Assembly (NCBI GenBank): GCA_004017535.1
Contig: SAJS01000021.1
Span: 49,063 to 113,062 of the forward strand
DNA: 64,000 bases
Source: Mesorhizobium sp.
GTDB taxonomy: Bacteria; Pseudomonadota; Alphaproteobacteria; Rhizobiales; Rhizobiaceae
Direction: 5' to 3'
Shown here: piece after piece, positions 35,622 through 44,575 of the stretch
Layout: each line of letters starts with the position of its first letter
Numbering within the stretch: position 1 is the first letter of the stretch
Notes under the pieces: generated by a model
Databases searched by the model: none
What the model was told of the DNA's origin: nothing
The model's input: only the letters and a program-made list of their open reading frames with translations
Position numbers and translations under genes: made by a program

Positions 35622-36155
35622 ATGACCGACAGAAAGAACGTTCCTCTCGTGACCTTTCGCACGCGTGTTCGCGATGAGTCGATCGGGGGGCCAAATCCTT
35701 ATCGGTGGGAGAACAAGACCTCCGACGATTATTTCGGGGGCAAGCGCGTCATCCTGTTCTCGCTGCCTGGCGCCTTCACCCCGACCTGCTCGACCTTCCA
35801 ACTGCCCGATTTCGAAAAACTCTATGATCAATTTCTGGAACTGCGAATTGACGCGATCTACTGCGTCTCGGTCAACGATGCTTTCGTCATGAATGCGTGG
35901 GGAAAGTCCTTGGGGCTGCAGAAGATCGAGCTGATCCCAGACGGGTCGGGCGAGTTCACGCGCAAAATGGGCATGCTGGTCGCGAAGGACAATCTGGGCT
36001 TTGGCATGCGCTCCTGGCGATACGCCGCTCTGATCGACGATGGCGTGGTGGAGCAGTGGTTCGAGGAGGAAGGCTTCTGTGACAACTGCGAGACGGACCC
36101 CTATGGCGTTTCATCCCCGCAAAACGTTCTCGACAAACTGAAGGCGGCGGCATGA
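35622..36155 (+). CDS. prxS: Symbiotic atypical 2-Cys peroxiredoxin PrxS
   Basis: A 177-residue peroxiredoxin of the Prx5-like AhpC/TSA group that reduces peroxides. Peroxidatic cysteine in LPGAFTPTCSTFQLPDFEKL; the expected PxxxT-C pattern is present. Two further cysteines (GFCDNCETDPYG) lie near the C-terminus. In Rhizobium etli the homologous prxS is cotranscribed with rpoN2 under NifA and serves in nodules; the same arrangement and promoter are seen here. Gap to rpoN2 is 68 bases. Confidence 0.93.
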   Translation: MTDRKNVPLVTFRTRVRDESIGGPNPYRWENKTSDDYFGGKRVILFSLPGAFTPTCSTFQLPDFEKLYDQFLELRIDAIYCVSVNDAFVMNAWGKSLGLQKIELIPDGSGEFTRKMGMLVAKDNLGFGMRSWRYAALIDDGVVEQWFEEEGFCDNCETDPYGVSSPQNVLDKLKAAA

Positions 36156-36223
36156 CCCAGAAGTGGCAAGTCTCACACAACCCAAGCACACACTAGAGCA
36201 TCCTCGGCAGATTACGGTTCAAC

Positions 36224-37657
36224 ATGCATCTCTCAGCAAGCCTGCTTCAACGCCAGAAGCAACGTATGGTCTTATCGCCTCAAGCCATTGAAGCTATTCG
36301 CTTGCTGCGATTGACGCATACTGAACTCCATCAGCTCGTGCAGCAGGCACTCGAGAGGAACCCCGTTTTGAAGCCTGACCCGTTTGACGACGATTCGTCG
36401 CTGTCAGGGGTGGATCAGCGGAGCAGTCAAAGCAGAAGCGAAATCGGCGAATCGCCCATTGGCGGGCCGTCTGGCGGGCGCGGGCAATGGAAGTCGCAAC
36501 GCAGTAGCGGCAACGATCGACCTGCCGTCGAGGAGTTTACCGCCCACACCGAAACATTGCACGACCATGTCGCCCGCCAGGTCGCCCTCACCCCGTTCAC
36601 CCCCCAGGAGCGGCTGATTGCCGGACAGCTCGCCGCCCATCTGGAGGACACTGGCTATCTTCAGGTAAACCTTTTCGATCTGGCCAGGAGGTTAAACGTT
36701 CGGCAAGCTGATGTGGAACGGGTCATCGGAATCTTGCAGCAATTTGATCCGCCGGGGATTTTTGCGCGAACTCTCAGCGAATGCCTGGAGATTCAGCTGC
36801 GCCAGCAAGACCGGTTCGACCCGGCTATGGCAGCTTTGGTCGCCAATCTCGAGATGCTTGCACGGGGGGATTTTCAGGGATTGAAGCAGCGTTGCGGAGT
36901 CGACGAGGAGGATCTCCTCGACATGAGGAACGAAATCCGCGCGCTCGATCCCAAGCCTGGAGACCGGTTCCAGTCCGGGACGCCGGAAACCATCGTACCG
37001 GACGTCTGGGTAATGCCCAAGTCCGAAGGTGGATGGCGGGTGGAGCTTGATCCGGCCACGCTGCCCAAAGTGTTGATCAACCACACCTATGTCGCCGAAA
37101 TCTCGCAGCTGACCAATCAAAATCCGGAAGGCAAAGCGTTTCTCGACCATTGCCAGGAAAAAGGGAACTGGCTGATCAGCTGCCTCGAGCAGCGCGCTAA
37201 GACGATCCTTAAGGTTGCGACCGAAATCGTGCGCCAGCAGGATGCCTTTTTTACACACGGCGTCGCCCATCTGCGGCCTCTCTGTCTCAAAAATGTCGCT
37301 GACGGGATCAAAATGCACCAGTCGACGGTAAGCCGGGTGGCTTCGAACAGGTACATGTTAACTCCGCGCGGGGTGTTCGAGCTGAAGTATTTTTTCACAG
37401 CGACAATCGCATCCTGCGAGGGCGGCGACGCGCACTCCGCCAAATCTGTCCGCCATCGGATCAAGGCAATCATCGCCGAAGAATCGCTCGACAAGGTACT
37501 TTCCGACGAAGACATCGTTGCTCAGCTCAAGCAGACCGGCATCAATGTCGCTCGCCGTACCGTCACCAAATATCGCGAGGCGATGAACATCCCTTCCTCC
37601 ATACTACGGCGCCGCGATAAGCGTTTGTCCGCAGCTGCGATCAAGCGAAGTGACTAA
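36224..37657 (+). CDS. rpoN2: RNA polymerase sigma-54 factor, symbiotic copy
   Basis: A 477-residue sigma-54. Region I is MHLSASLLQRQKQRMVLSPQ followed by the leucine/glutamine-rich activator-interaction segment; region II is short and acidic; region III contains the core-binding part (LEIQLRQQDRFDPAM onward), the helix-turn-helix MHQSTVSRVASNRYMLTPRG and the RpoN box ARRTVTKYREAMNIPSS near the C-terminus. It should recognise the -24/-12 promoters listed here. Located behind prxS, so made mainly in nodules; a chromosomal rpoN is expected elsewhere. Its stop overlaps the convergent nifQ by four bases. Confidence 0.96.
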   Translation: MHLSASLLQRQKQRMVLSPQAIEAIRLLRLTHTELHQLVQQALERNPVLKPDPFDDDSSLSGVDQRSSQSRSEIGESPIGGPSGGRGQWKSQRSSGNDRPAVEEFTAHTETLHDHVARQVALTPFTPQERLIAGQLAAHLEDTGYLQVNLFDLARRLNVRQADVERVIGILQQFDPPGIFARTLSECLEIQLRQQDRFDPAMAALVANLEMLARGDFQGLKQRCGVDEEDLLDMRNEIRALDPKPGDRFQSGTPETIVPDVWVMPKSEGGWRVELDPATLPKVLINHTYVAEISQLTNQNPEGKAFLDHCQEKGNWLISCLEQRAKTILKVATEIVRQQDAFFTHGVAHLRPLCLKNVADGIKMHQSTVSRVASNRYMLTPRGVFELKYFFTATIASCEGGDAHSAKSVRHRIKAIIAEESLDKVLSDEDIVAQLKQTGINVARRTVTKYREAMNIPSSILRRRDKRLSAAAIKRSD

Positions 37658-38280
37658 CCGGCATTCCTGGTCGGCGAGAGGCGACTCTCAACTTCCTCCG
37701 GGCCGAAGCAGCTTTCGAAGTCCTGGCATTCCCGACAACTGGGTGCAGTGCATGACGAAAAGCCTTCGGCCTCACACAGCTTGCGGTAAAAGTACTTTTT
37801 CCATTTCATGTTTTCTGTGTTGCCTGCCGCCAGCGCGGGAAAATGTCTGGCAAGCAGGCGGCTGAGCTCAGCGCGATTTGAGAGGCCAAGATCCCGCCAA
37901 AGATGGTCCGTGCGCATCGCACGCCGGGCGATGATCTTGGCCAAGCGGCCGCTCGCCGGGTCGGCCGGCGCAGCATGCGCTAGCAGCAGCCGGCGTAGCA
38001 GCTCCTCTTCCAGTTCCGGCTCGGGCTCGCTCAACTCCTCCAAAGCGAATACGCTGCTGGAGGTAGACGGGAAAGTTGCGGCCAAGACATCACGCAATTC
38101 GACAGACGAAAGGCCTGTCCCCTCCGTCGCCAACACCTCGCCCGCCTGGACCTCCTCAAGCGAACGTGAATGTACGCAGGGCAGCACATGCTGATCGAAG
38201 CTCCTCCCTAGCTCGGACCCACGCCATTGCGCGCTGGATAGGCAGCCATCATCGTAACGGCCGGCTTCAGCTTCCGGCAT
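37654..38280 (-). CDS. nifQ: Molybdenum delivery protein NifQ
   Basis: A 208-residue NifQ, proposed to carry molybdenum as a Mo-Fe-S cluster for FeMo-cofactor synthesis. The signature C-X4-C-X2-C-X5-C is seen in CTAPSCRECQDFESCFG near the C-terminus, preceded by MKWKKYFYRKLCEAEGF. The ATG at 38280 overlaps the end of the upstream monooxygenase gene by 14 bases, making it the last gene of the P450 operon. It converges on rpoN2 with overlapping stops, leaving no room for a terminator. Confidence 0.93.
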   Translation of the reverse strand: MPEAEAGRYDDGCLSSAQWRGSELGRSFDQHVLPCVHSRSLEEVQAGEVLATEGTGLSSVELRDVLAATFPSTSSSVFALEELSEPEPELEEELLRRLLLAHAAPADPASGRLAKIIARRAMRTDHLWRDLGLSNRAELSRLLARHFPALAAGNTENMKWKKYFYRKLCEAEGFSSCTAPSCRECQDFESCFGPEEVESRLSPTRNAG

Positions 38281-39319
38281 GACAAAGCGCCTTGTTGACC
38301 GCAGGGATGATCTTGTCGCCCCAGAGCTCGATCTGGCGCAGCATCGTCTTTTGGTCGAAGTCGCCCAATTGAGTCTGAACTGCGATCTGGTCCGGTTTCA
38401 AGATATCGATCTCTTCCAGCAGGCGATCAATCACGCGATTTACGCTGCCAATCGGCAAATTTTTGCGCATGGTCTCGAAGGACAGATCCTGCTGGGTCGG
38501 TGTCTCCTGCAGCAGGTAGCCATCGTGGCTCTGTTGGCGGCGCTGATGCAGGGCTTCAGAAAGCCGGCGCTGGAAGCGGGCATTGTCGAGATAGCTGTTG
38601 ATCTCCAACTCGTCGTGGCTGGCATAGCAGCAGCGCAGCAGCGATATCTTGACGTCGGTGACGTTCTTTTCCTCGGATGCCGCCGCCCTCTCGACTGATT
38701 CACGCAGTGTGGTCAAAGTCTCTAAGCCGTCGTGGAAGGCTGTGACAAAAAAATTGTGCCCCTCGCGGTAGGCCCGAGCCATCCGTGCGGCTCCGCCAGC
38801 GATCCAGATAGGCGGCGTCGGCTGCTGGACTGTGCGGACCGAAATCGCTGTTGGGGGGATCTTCTCATACTGGCCGTCGTGTTCGAAGACGTTTTGGTTG
38901 AGGCCCTTGAGAATGATGTCCAGGTATTCCGAAAAGACGGCCGGCGCCTCATCGATGTCCACGCCGAACCGTTCGAACTCGAACTGCTGGTATCCCAAGC
39001 CTACGCCGAGCTCGAGACGGCCGTTCGCAACGATGTCGGCGAAGCCGATCTCGGACAGCAGGCGCTGCGGTTGGTAAAGCGGCAGCACGCAGACGGCAGT
39101 GCCCAGGCGAATCGTGCTTGTCAAGCCGGCGCAGTGCGCCACCATCATCAGCGGGGATGGTATGAGGCTGTAATTGTTGAAGTGGTGCTCAGCAAACCAC
39201 GCGGTGTTGAACCCAGCCTGCTCCGAAGCGACGGCCTGTTCGATGGAGTTGCGGATGACGCTTTCTGAGGATTGGTGATAGCCACGCTGGGCGGCCAGAA
39301 TGAAAGTGGCAAATTCCAT
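38267..39319 (-). CDS. Luciferase-like flavin monooxygenase, y4vJ-type
   Basis: A 350-residue LLM-class protein. Seen: FATFILAAQRGYHQSSESV, FNTAWFAEHHFNNYSLIPSP, RLGTAVCVLPLYQPQRLLSE and NGRLELGVGLGYQQFEFERF, typical of flavin-dependent oxidoreductases with an EHHF motif. Fourth gene of the minus-strand operon starting with the P450; overlaps nifQ. A homologous gene (y4vJ) lies in the nif region of plasmid pNGR234a near nifQ and a P450, as I recall. Probable role: oxidation of a small symbiosis-specific metabolite together with the P450 and the double SDR protein. Confidence 0.88.
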   Translation of the reverse strand: MEFATFILAAQRGYHQSSESVIRNSIEQAVASEQAGFNTAWFAEHHFNNYSLIPSPLMMVAHCAGLTSTIRLGTAVCVLPLYQPQRLLSEIGFADIVANGRLELGVGLGYQQFEFERFGVDIDEAPAVFSEYLDIILKGLNQNVFEHDGQYEKIPPTAISVRTVQQPTPPIWIAGGAARMARAYREGHNFFVTAFHDGLETLTTLRESVERAAASEEKNVTDVKISLLRCCYASHDELEINSYLDNARFQRRLSEALHQRRQQSHDGYLLQETPTQQDLSFETMRKNLPIGSVNRVIDRLLEEIDILKPDQIAVQTQLGDFDQKTMLRQIELWGDKIIPAVNKALCHAGS

Positions 39320-39457
39320 GATTTCTCCTCGTTATAGACACGTCAGCCGACCGGGAATGTGCTCGGCATGCACATGCTTGGATCTCAAGCACCTCAGGTG
39401 CGTCGTGGAGCCGAGGCTTCATAATGCTCGGCCGGTCGCCCTGCGAAGGCCTGGCAA

Positions 39458-41059
39458 TTAACCTGCGGCCTCCGCAAAACATTCGTCATAGAGTTCGCTG
39501 GCGTTTCCCGCATCACCGAACGAGGTCCAGCCGCCGTCCACGTAGAGGATCGAGCCGTTGATGTATGAGGCGTCAGACGAAGCAAGGAAGAACGATGCAT
39601 CTGCGACGTCTTCTGGCCGTCCCATCCTGCCCATGGGGATGCGTCGTCCGATTGCTGTCAGGTCGATGCGGCCGGCTTTGGCCAACTGAGCAAGTGCGGG
39701 CGTGCGGATGTGGCCAGGAGCGACGGTGGCTGTCCGAATTCCGACCGGCCCGAGTTCGGCCGCCATGCAACGGGTCAGCATATCCATCCCCGCCTTGGAG
39801 GCGCCGTAGGCATGGCGCGGCGCGAACGGCAGAAAGCTGTCGATCGACCCGAGATTGAGGATCACGCCGCCCGGGCGCATAGCCTTGATCGCTTCGCGCG
39901 CGCAGGTGAAGGCGCCGGTAAGGTTGACATCCAGGACGTGTTCGAGCTGTTTCGACAGTTGCTCGATCGCAGGCACAATCCTGTCGGCGGTATCAGCACT
40001 ATTGACCAGAACATCGATATACCCGAAGCGTCCCCTCAGTTCTTCGAACATCGACACCACATCGCTCTCGACGGCCACGTCCAGCGATTTCGCCAGATGC
40101 TTGCCGGGGAGCGATGTAGCCAGCTCTGCCGCTGCAGTGCCATCTTTATCAGCAATCACGACGGTGTCGCCGTTCGCGGCAAAGCGGCGAGCGACGGCCG
40201 CGCCAATGCTTTTTGCGCCACCGGTGACGAGCACGATTCGCGCATCTGTGCATTCGGCCGGACAGGAGAGCTCGGCTTGGAGCGCACCATCCACCGGCGG
40301 GTGAGCATCCCCCGGCTGGTTGAATGACATCCAGCCTCCGTCGACTGCCAGCACCGAGCCGGTGATGTAGCGCGCCTGCGTGCTGCTCAGAAAACGCACG
40401 ACCCTGGCGATCTCGTCGGGGCGAGCCAAGCGCCCCATCGGCACGCGGCGGCGTATCGCCGCGAGGTCCATTTTGCCAGCGCGTGCCAGTTCTGTGACCA
40501 TTGGGGTGCGGACGGAGCCCGGCGCCACCGCCGTGACGCGGATTCCTCGCATAGCCCACTCGCATGCAAGGGACTTTGTCAACGAGATCACGCCAGCTTT
40601 CGAGGCTGCGTAGGCGTTGCGCCTGGGATTGCCGACCACGCCCGCCATCGAAGCCACATTGACGATCGCACCGCCCGGCTTCATGCGCCGCGCCGCTTCC
40701 CGGGCCATAACGAATGGCCCAATAAGGTTCACTGTCACGCCGCGTCGGAAGGTATCGACAGCGGTGTCGATGATCCTATCCATCGTGGGTCCAACCGCCG
40801 CATTGTTGATGAGGACATCGATTTGCGCGAACCGTGCTTCGACCTGGCCGAAAAGTGAGAGCATGTCCTTCTCTCGCGACACATCGCACTCCAGACCGAC
40901 GTGCGGCGACCCGAGATCCCGAGCCAGTTCAACCACACCACTGCCCGGAAGGTCCACCGCAACTACAGTGTCTCCGTCCGCGGCAAGGATATCGACCAGG
41001 GCACGGCCGATCCCGCCCGCAGCGCCTGTGATGATTACGGTGCGTGCTGCCAGTTTCAC
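39458..41059 (-). CDS. Double short-chain dehydrogenase/reductase fusion, y4vI-type
   Basis: A 533-residue protein made of two complete SDR domains. Domain 1 (about 1-250): NAD(P) motif TGAAGGIG, NNAA, catalytic Ser in NVASMAGVVG and YAASK, ending VLAVDGGWMSF. Domain 2 (about 275-520): TGGAKSIG, VNSADTA in place of NNAG, NLGSIDSF and YGASK, ending ILYVDGGWTSF. Both catalytic triads appear intact, so two different oxidations or reductions could be done by one chain. The C-termini of the two domains are strongly alike (RRVPMGRLARPDEIA and RRIPMGRMGRPEDVA), showing internal duplication. Similar double SDR proteins (y4vI) occur in the nif region of pNGR234a. Confidence 0.9.
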   Translation of the reverse strand: MKLAARTVIITGAAGGIGRALVDILAADGDTVVAVDLPGSGVVELARDLGSPHVGLECDVSREKDMLSLFGQVEARFAQIDVLINNAAVGPTMDRIIDTAVDTFRRGVTVNLIGPFVMAREAARRMKPGGAIVNVASMAGVVGNPRRNAYAASKAGVISLTKSLACEWAMRGIRVTAVAPGSVRTPMVTELARAGKMDLAAIRRRVPMGRLARPDEIARVVRFLSSTQARYITGSVLAVDGGWMSFNQPGDAHPPVDGALQAELSCPAECTDARIVLVTGGAKSIGAAVARRFAANGDTVVIADKDGTAAAELATSLPGKHLAKSLDVAVESDVVSMFEELRGRFGYIDVLVNSADTADRIVPAIEQLSKQLEHVLDVNLTGAFTCAREAIKAMRPGGVILNLGSIDSFLPFAPRHAYGASKAGMDMLTRCMAAELGPVGIRTATVAPGHIRTPALAQLAKAGRIDLTAIGRRIPMGRMGRPEDVADASFFLASSDASYINGSILYVDGGWTSFGDAGNASELYDECFAEAAG

Positions 41060-41207
41060 GAGAGCTTCTCCACGATGACCGCTTGTGATCTCAGCCCATC
41101 AACCTTGGGCGGAATGAAGGGCCGAGCCAAATCGTTGCAGTGACCGCCAGTTGCGGCCCCACACAGATGTCGTTCCCGTAGGGCGCTCATCCTCCATTTC
41201 TACCCAC

Positions 41208-42056
41208 TTATGCAGCTCCCAGTTGGGGACCCTCGACGCCATCTTGGTCGGTGGGGATGTGACCCTTGAGCAACTGGTAGATGGGATCGTCTGGATGTTG
41301 TGCTCCAATCGGCTGTCGCCGGCCGAACCTATCTGCCTCAAGAATCGCTGGCGGGATTTGCTCCTCAACCCAATCGTAGACGACTGTCCGTTCCGCAATT
41401 CGCCACTCGTCCTGCCTCTTCTGAAACAGATCGCAGTAACGGCCGCAAAGCAGCGTCTGACGTATTTCTTGGTCTGTATCCGGTCCGCGTTGCAGCGCGG
41501 TGAAATAGCTCTCGACCGCGGCCTCTGCTGAACTGATGAAGTCGATCAGGCTGTTCGTGATTTGATGGATGTTACGGTGCCCCGGCAGACCGAGAGCAAA
41601 TTGGATGAAGTCCTCTGCCGGTCCGCAATAGGGACCGTGCCTGTCATACGCTTCGGGCCAGTATGCGCTACGCAGCGCCGCCTCATCGGCGCGGTCTATC
41701 CCGCGGCAGTACCGATACAGGCAGTTGCGGATCGCCTCTCGGTCACGCAGTTCGGTAATTTTCGCGTGGTCGACAGGGTCTGTCGCGAATTGTATGATTG
41801 TTTTATCCTTCCCGATGCCAGTCTGCACTTTGCGTGTGTCTCTCTCTACAACTGAGTTAGCGGGGGGCTCGTCAACTTCCAGAGCTTGTTCGGGGCAGGC
41901 TCGTACCCCTTTTGAGGCAAGCAGTTGCTCCCCATCGGCAACATCAATATCACCGGGCAAGATGTAGCCGGCGTCATCAAGCTTGAAGACTCTCGGCGCC
42001 CGCGCCCAGCAGCGCGCATGACCCTGGCATCTGGCTTTATGTACGACGACACGCAT
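41208..42056 (-). CDS. [3Fe-4S] ferredoxin fused to an NTF2/SnoaL-like domain
   Basis: A 282-residue protein. Residues 1-65 are a single-cluster [3Fe-4S] ferredoxin of the P450-partner type: [20 protein letters not shown] and the third cysteine in [13 protein letters not shown]. After a linker, residues 100-260 form an NTF2/SnoaL-like cone fold ([23 protein letters not shown]-type pocket residues in [15 protein letters not shown]), as in ring-hydroxylase beta subunits and polyketide cyclases. The start at 42056 skips four in-frame codons. It lies 30 bases after the P450, so the ferredoxin part is its likely electron donor and the second part may act on the product. Confidence 0.85.
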   Translation of the reverse strand: MRVVVHKARCQGHARCWARAPRVFKLDDAGYILPGDIDVADGEQLLASKGVRACPEQALEVDEPPANSVVERDTRKVQTGIGKDKTIIQFATDPVDHAKITELRDREAIRNCLYRYCRGIDRADEAALRSAYWPEAYDRHGPYCGPAEDFIQFALGLPGHRNIHQITNSLIDFISSAEAAVESYFTALQRGPDTDQEIRQTLLCGRYCDLFQKRQDEWRIAERTVVYDWVEEQIPPAILEADRFGRRQPIGAQHPDDPIYQLLKGHIPTDQDGVEGPQLGAA

Positions 42057-42085
42057 AGCGAACTCCAATGTCGTTGGCTGAAACT

Positions 42086-43351
42086 TCAGGACCAGTCCAG
42101 GATCAGATTCTCGATCCCGAACACATGGCCGCCGAAGGTGATAGGTTCAGTCCCTGTCTTGATCCGAAAGGCTGGGATGCGCGCCAGCCACTCCTCCAGG
42201 CCAATGACAATCTCCCGCCGGGCAAGGTGTGAGCCAAGACAACGATGGGGACCATAGCCAAAGGCAGCGTGCCGGTTGTCCTCGCGCGCCAGATCGATCT
42301 CATTCGGGCATTCGAATTCCGCCGGGTCACGATTGGCAATCATCGTGGCACAGGAAACATAGTCTCCCTTGCGGATCGGCGCGCCTTTGAAGTCGACATC
42401 CTTCGTTGCCACTCGGATCATCTGAATGGTCGAATAGGCGCGCAGCAATTCTTCCGCAGCGACGGCAATCCGGTCCGGTTCGCTTCGTAGCAATTCCTGA
42501 TCTTTGGGGTTGCGCGCGAGATGGGCCAAGTCGAAGCATATGGCTGCTGAGACCGTGTCGAGTCCCGCGACGAACACAAGCACGCCGATGCCACGGACTT
42601 CTTCGTCACTGAGCAGACGACCCTCGACCTTTGCCTTCACGATGAAGGTCATGAAATCATCGACCGGCTCCTTGCGGCGCTCGGTGGCAAGTTCGTCGAT
42701 GAAGGCCACGATCGTCCGGGCTGCGGGTGGTCGTTGCTCCTTATCGCCGTGGAGCAGATCTCTAGCCCAGCCGACAAATGTTTCTAGTCCGTTGTCCGAA
42801 AGCCCAATAAAGCGAAGGAAGATATTGACCGCGAACGGAACTGCAAAATCCTTCATGATGTCGCAGCTCGTGCCTGATGCGGCGATCCTGTCGATCAGCT
42901 TGATCGCTCGTTCCCGGACAGCCGGCTCCAATGCCATTACCCGCTTTGGCGAAAGCAGCGGATTGAGCAGTGAGCGAAAAACACCGTGGAATGGCGGATC
43001 GAGCTCAAGCGGGATCATCGGCCAGCTCTCGCCGAGCACAGAGGCGAAGATGCTGCGATGGCTGGAAAACGTTTCGGTGTCCTGCAGCACCCGGCGCTGG
43101 TCGCTCGCGCGAGTGATGACCCAGGTACCCCGACCGTCGCGCGTGTTGCTGGTTGAATAAAAGATCGGAGGCCCGGCATGAACGCAAGCAACCGCTGCAT
43201 GCGGATCCCCGTTAGCGGTCGGCAACATGCCGGGCGACGTAAACAGGCTGAAGTCCCTCACCATTTCGGGCGGGACATGATCTGGAACCGGCCGCGATTT
43301 AACCGCGCCAGAATCGAGAGACCGTTCATGAGATGCTGTCGGCATTTGCAT
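42086..43351 (-). CDS. Cytochrome P450, CYP127-like (y4vG-type)
   Basis: A 421-residue soluble P450. Heme-binding loop [18 protein letters not shown] with the cysteine ligand, I-helix oxygen-binding [10 protein letters not shown], and the ExxR motif in [14 protein letters not shown]. First gene of an operon with ferredoxin fusion, double SDR, flavin monooxygenase and nifQ. A NifA/sigma-54 promoter lies directly upstream: the predicted transcription start nearly coincides with the ATG at 43351, so the mRNA would be leaderless or the start is wrong; the next ATG is at 43345 and another far inside at 43264. Similar P450 genes occur beside nif genes on pNGR234a and other symbiotic regions; the product is unknown. 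Confidence 0.9.
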   Translation of the reverse strand: MQMPTASHERSLDSGAVKSRPVPDHVPPEMVRDFSLFTSPGMLPTANGDPHAAVACVHAGPPIFYSTSNTRDGRGTWVITRASDQRRVLQDTETFSSHRSIFASVLGESWPMIPLELDPPFHGVFRSLLNPLLSPKRVMALEPAVRERAIKLIDRIAASGTSCDIMKDFAVPFAVNIFLRFIGLSDNGLETFVGWARDLLHGDKEQRPPAARTIVAFIDELATERRKEPVDDFMTFIVKAKVEGRLLSDEEVRGIGVLVFVAGLDTVSAAICFDLAHLARNPKDQELLRSEPDRIAVAAEELLRAYSTIQMIRVATKDVDFKGAPIRKGDYVSCATMIANRDPAEFECPNEIDLAREDNRHAAFGYGPHRCLGSHLARREIVIGLEEWLARIPAFRIKTGTEPITFGGHVFGIENLILDWS

Positions 43352-43362
43352 GCAATCGTTGG

Positions 43363-43379
43363 TGCAAGCTCCGTGCCGA
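43363..43379 (-). promoter_or_regulatory. Sigma-54 -24/-12 promoter of the P450-nifQ operon
   Basis: The minus strand reads TCGGCACGGAGCTTGCA, an excellent RpoN match. It is followed only about 12 bases later by the annotated ATG. Confidence 0.88.
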
Positions 43380-43461
43380 ATTCGTCTTTCGATAATCCTT
43401 GCCGTTTGCTGGGCAACAGGTGGCGCCTGCGCTGACTTGCTGGTCGGGATTGCAACATTCT

Positions 43462-43477
43462 TGTCCAGCGTCGGACA
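43462..43477 (-). promoter_or_regulatory. NifA upstream activator site of the P450-nifQ operon
   Basis: TGT-CCAGCGTCGG-ACA is a perfect TGT-N10-ACA site 83 bases upstream of the -24/-12 element. The IS481-family element begins only about 50 bases further upstream. Confidence 0.85.
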
Positions 43478-43528
43478 CAGAATGTAGAAAGCTAGACACC
43501 GACTTGGAGCAACTCAACTGGTGGGATC

Positions 43529-44575
43529 GCTAGCTGTGGAGCCTCAACAGGTTGTCCTCGGTTAGAGCGAGGCGACTGATAGGTGTTTTGGACTTTAGGC
43601 TCCCGTGGGGACGGTGCCAATTGTATCTGTGCAGCCAGACCGGCAACTCTGCGGCGCGGTGATCTGAAGTCGGATAAGCGATGGCATAAGCCCATTCGCG
43701 CAGTGCTGTCTGGATGAAGCGCTCGGCCTTGCCATTGGTCTTGGGTGTATAGGGTCTTGTCCTGACGTGCTTGAGGCCGAGATCGCGGCAGGCCTTGGCG
43801 AAGGCCTTTGATCTGTAGCAGGAGCCGTTGTCGGTCATGACGCGGGCTATCGTGACGCCGAGGCTGGCGTAGTAGGCCACCGCCGCCTTGAGGAAGGCGA
43901 TGGCGCTTTCTTTTTTCTCGTCGGGCAGGATCTGCGAGAAGGCGATGCGGGAGGCGTCGTCGATGCAGACATGGACGAACTCCCAACTGCTGCCGCGCGA
44001 GCTGGCATTGCCGGTGCGCTTGCCGGTAATGCGATGACCGATGCGCTCGAAACGACCGAGCTTCTTGATATCGATATGGATCATCTCGCCAGGATGCTCG
44101 CGCTCGTAGCGTCGGATCGGCTCGGCCGGTTCGATATCCCGCAACCGCGACAGTCCGGCACGCTTGAGAACCCGGCTAACGGTGGCGGGCGAGACGCCGA
44201 CCTCATGGGCGATGTGCTTGCCGGTCCAACGTTGCCGCCGCAGCGCCATGATGCGCTCGGCGATCAACGCAGCGGTGGCCTGCGGCATATGGGCGGGCCG
44301 CGAGGAACGGTCGATCATGCCGGCCCGCCCTTCGGACTTGTAGCGCTCGACCCAGCGCGCCACGATCTTGGCCGACACGCCGTAGACACGCGCCGCATGG
44401 GCTTTGGAGAAAGCGCCTTCTATCACCGACAGCGCCATCTCCTCTCGACGCAGCGGTGTGAGACGGGCATTCTTATGGATGTTCATTCGGATCCTCCGAT
44501 GGATGCTGAAGCGTGGTAACTCCAGTCTCCTCGGTCCGGTCCGAATGGACAACCTCCCGAAAGCTCACAGCTAGC
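43529..44575 (-). mobile_element. IS481-family insertion sequence
   Basis: Inverted ends are visible: GCTAGCTGTGGAGCC on the left and GCTAGCTGTGAGCTT (complement) on the right, each followed by AGGTTGTCC. The single transposase gene fills the element. The right limit is uncertain by a few bases and no clear target duplication was found. It sits just upstream of the NifA site of the P450 operon. Confidence 0.7.
43530..44486 (-). CDS. IS481-family transposase
   Basis: A 318-residue DDE transposase. N-terminal helix-turn-helix region MNIHKNARLTPLRREEMALS and AHAARVYGVSAKIVARWVER; catalytic domain with HIDIKKLGRFERIG (first Asp), VMTDNGSCYRSKAF (second Asp) and TNGKAERFIQTALREW (Glu). The start at 44486 is the family start. 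Complete and possibly active. Confidence 0.92.
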   Translation of the reverse strand: MNIHKNARLTPLRREEMALSVIEGAFSKAHAARVYGVSAKIVARWVERYKSEGRAGMIDRSSRPAHMPQATAALIAERIMALRRQRWTGKHIAHEVGVSPATVSRVLKRAGLSRLRDIEPAEPIRRYEREHPGEMIHIDIKKLGRFERIGHRITGKRTGNASSRGSSWEFVHVCIDDASRIAFSQILPDEKKESAIAFLKAAVAYYASLGVTIARVMTDNGSCYRSKAFAKACRDLGLKHVRTRPYTPKTNGKAERFIQTALREWAYAIAYPTSDHRAAELPVWLHRYNWHRPHGSLKSKTPISRLALTEDNLLRLHS

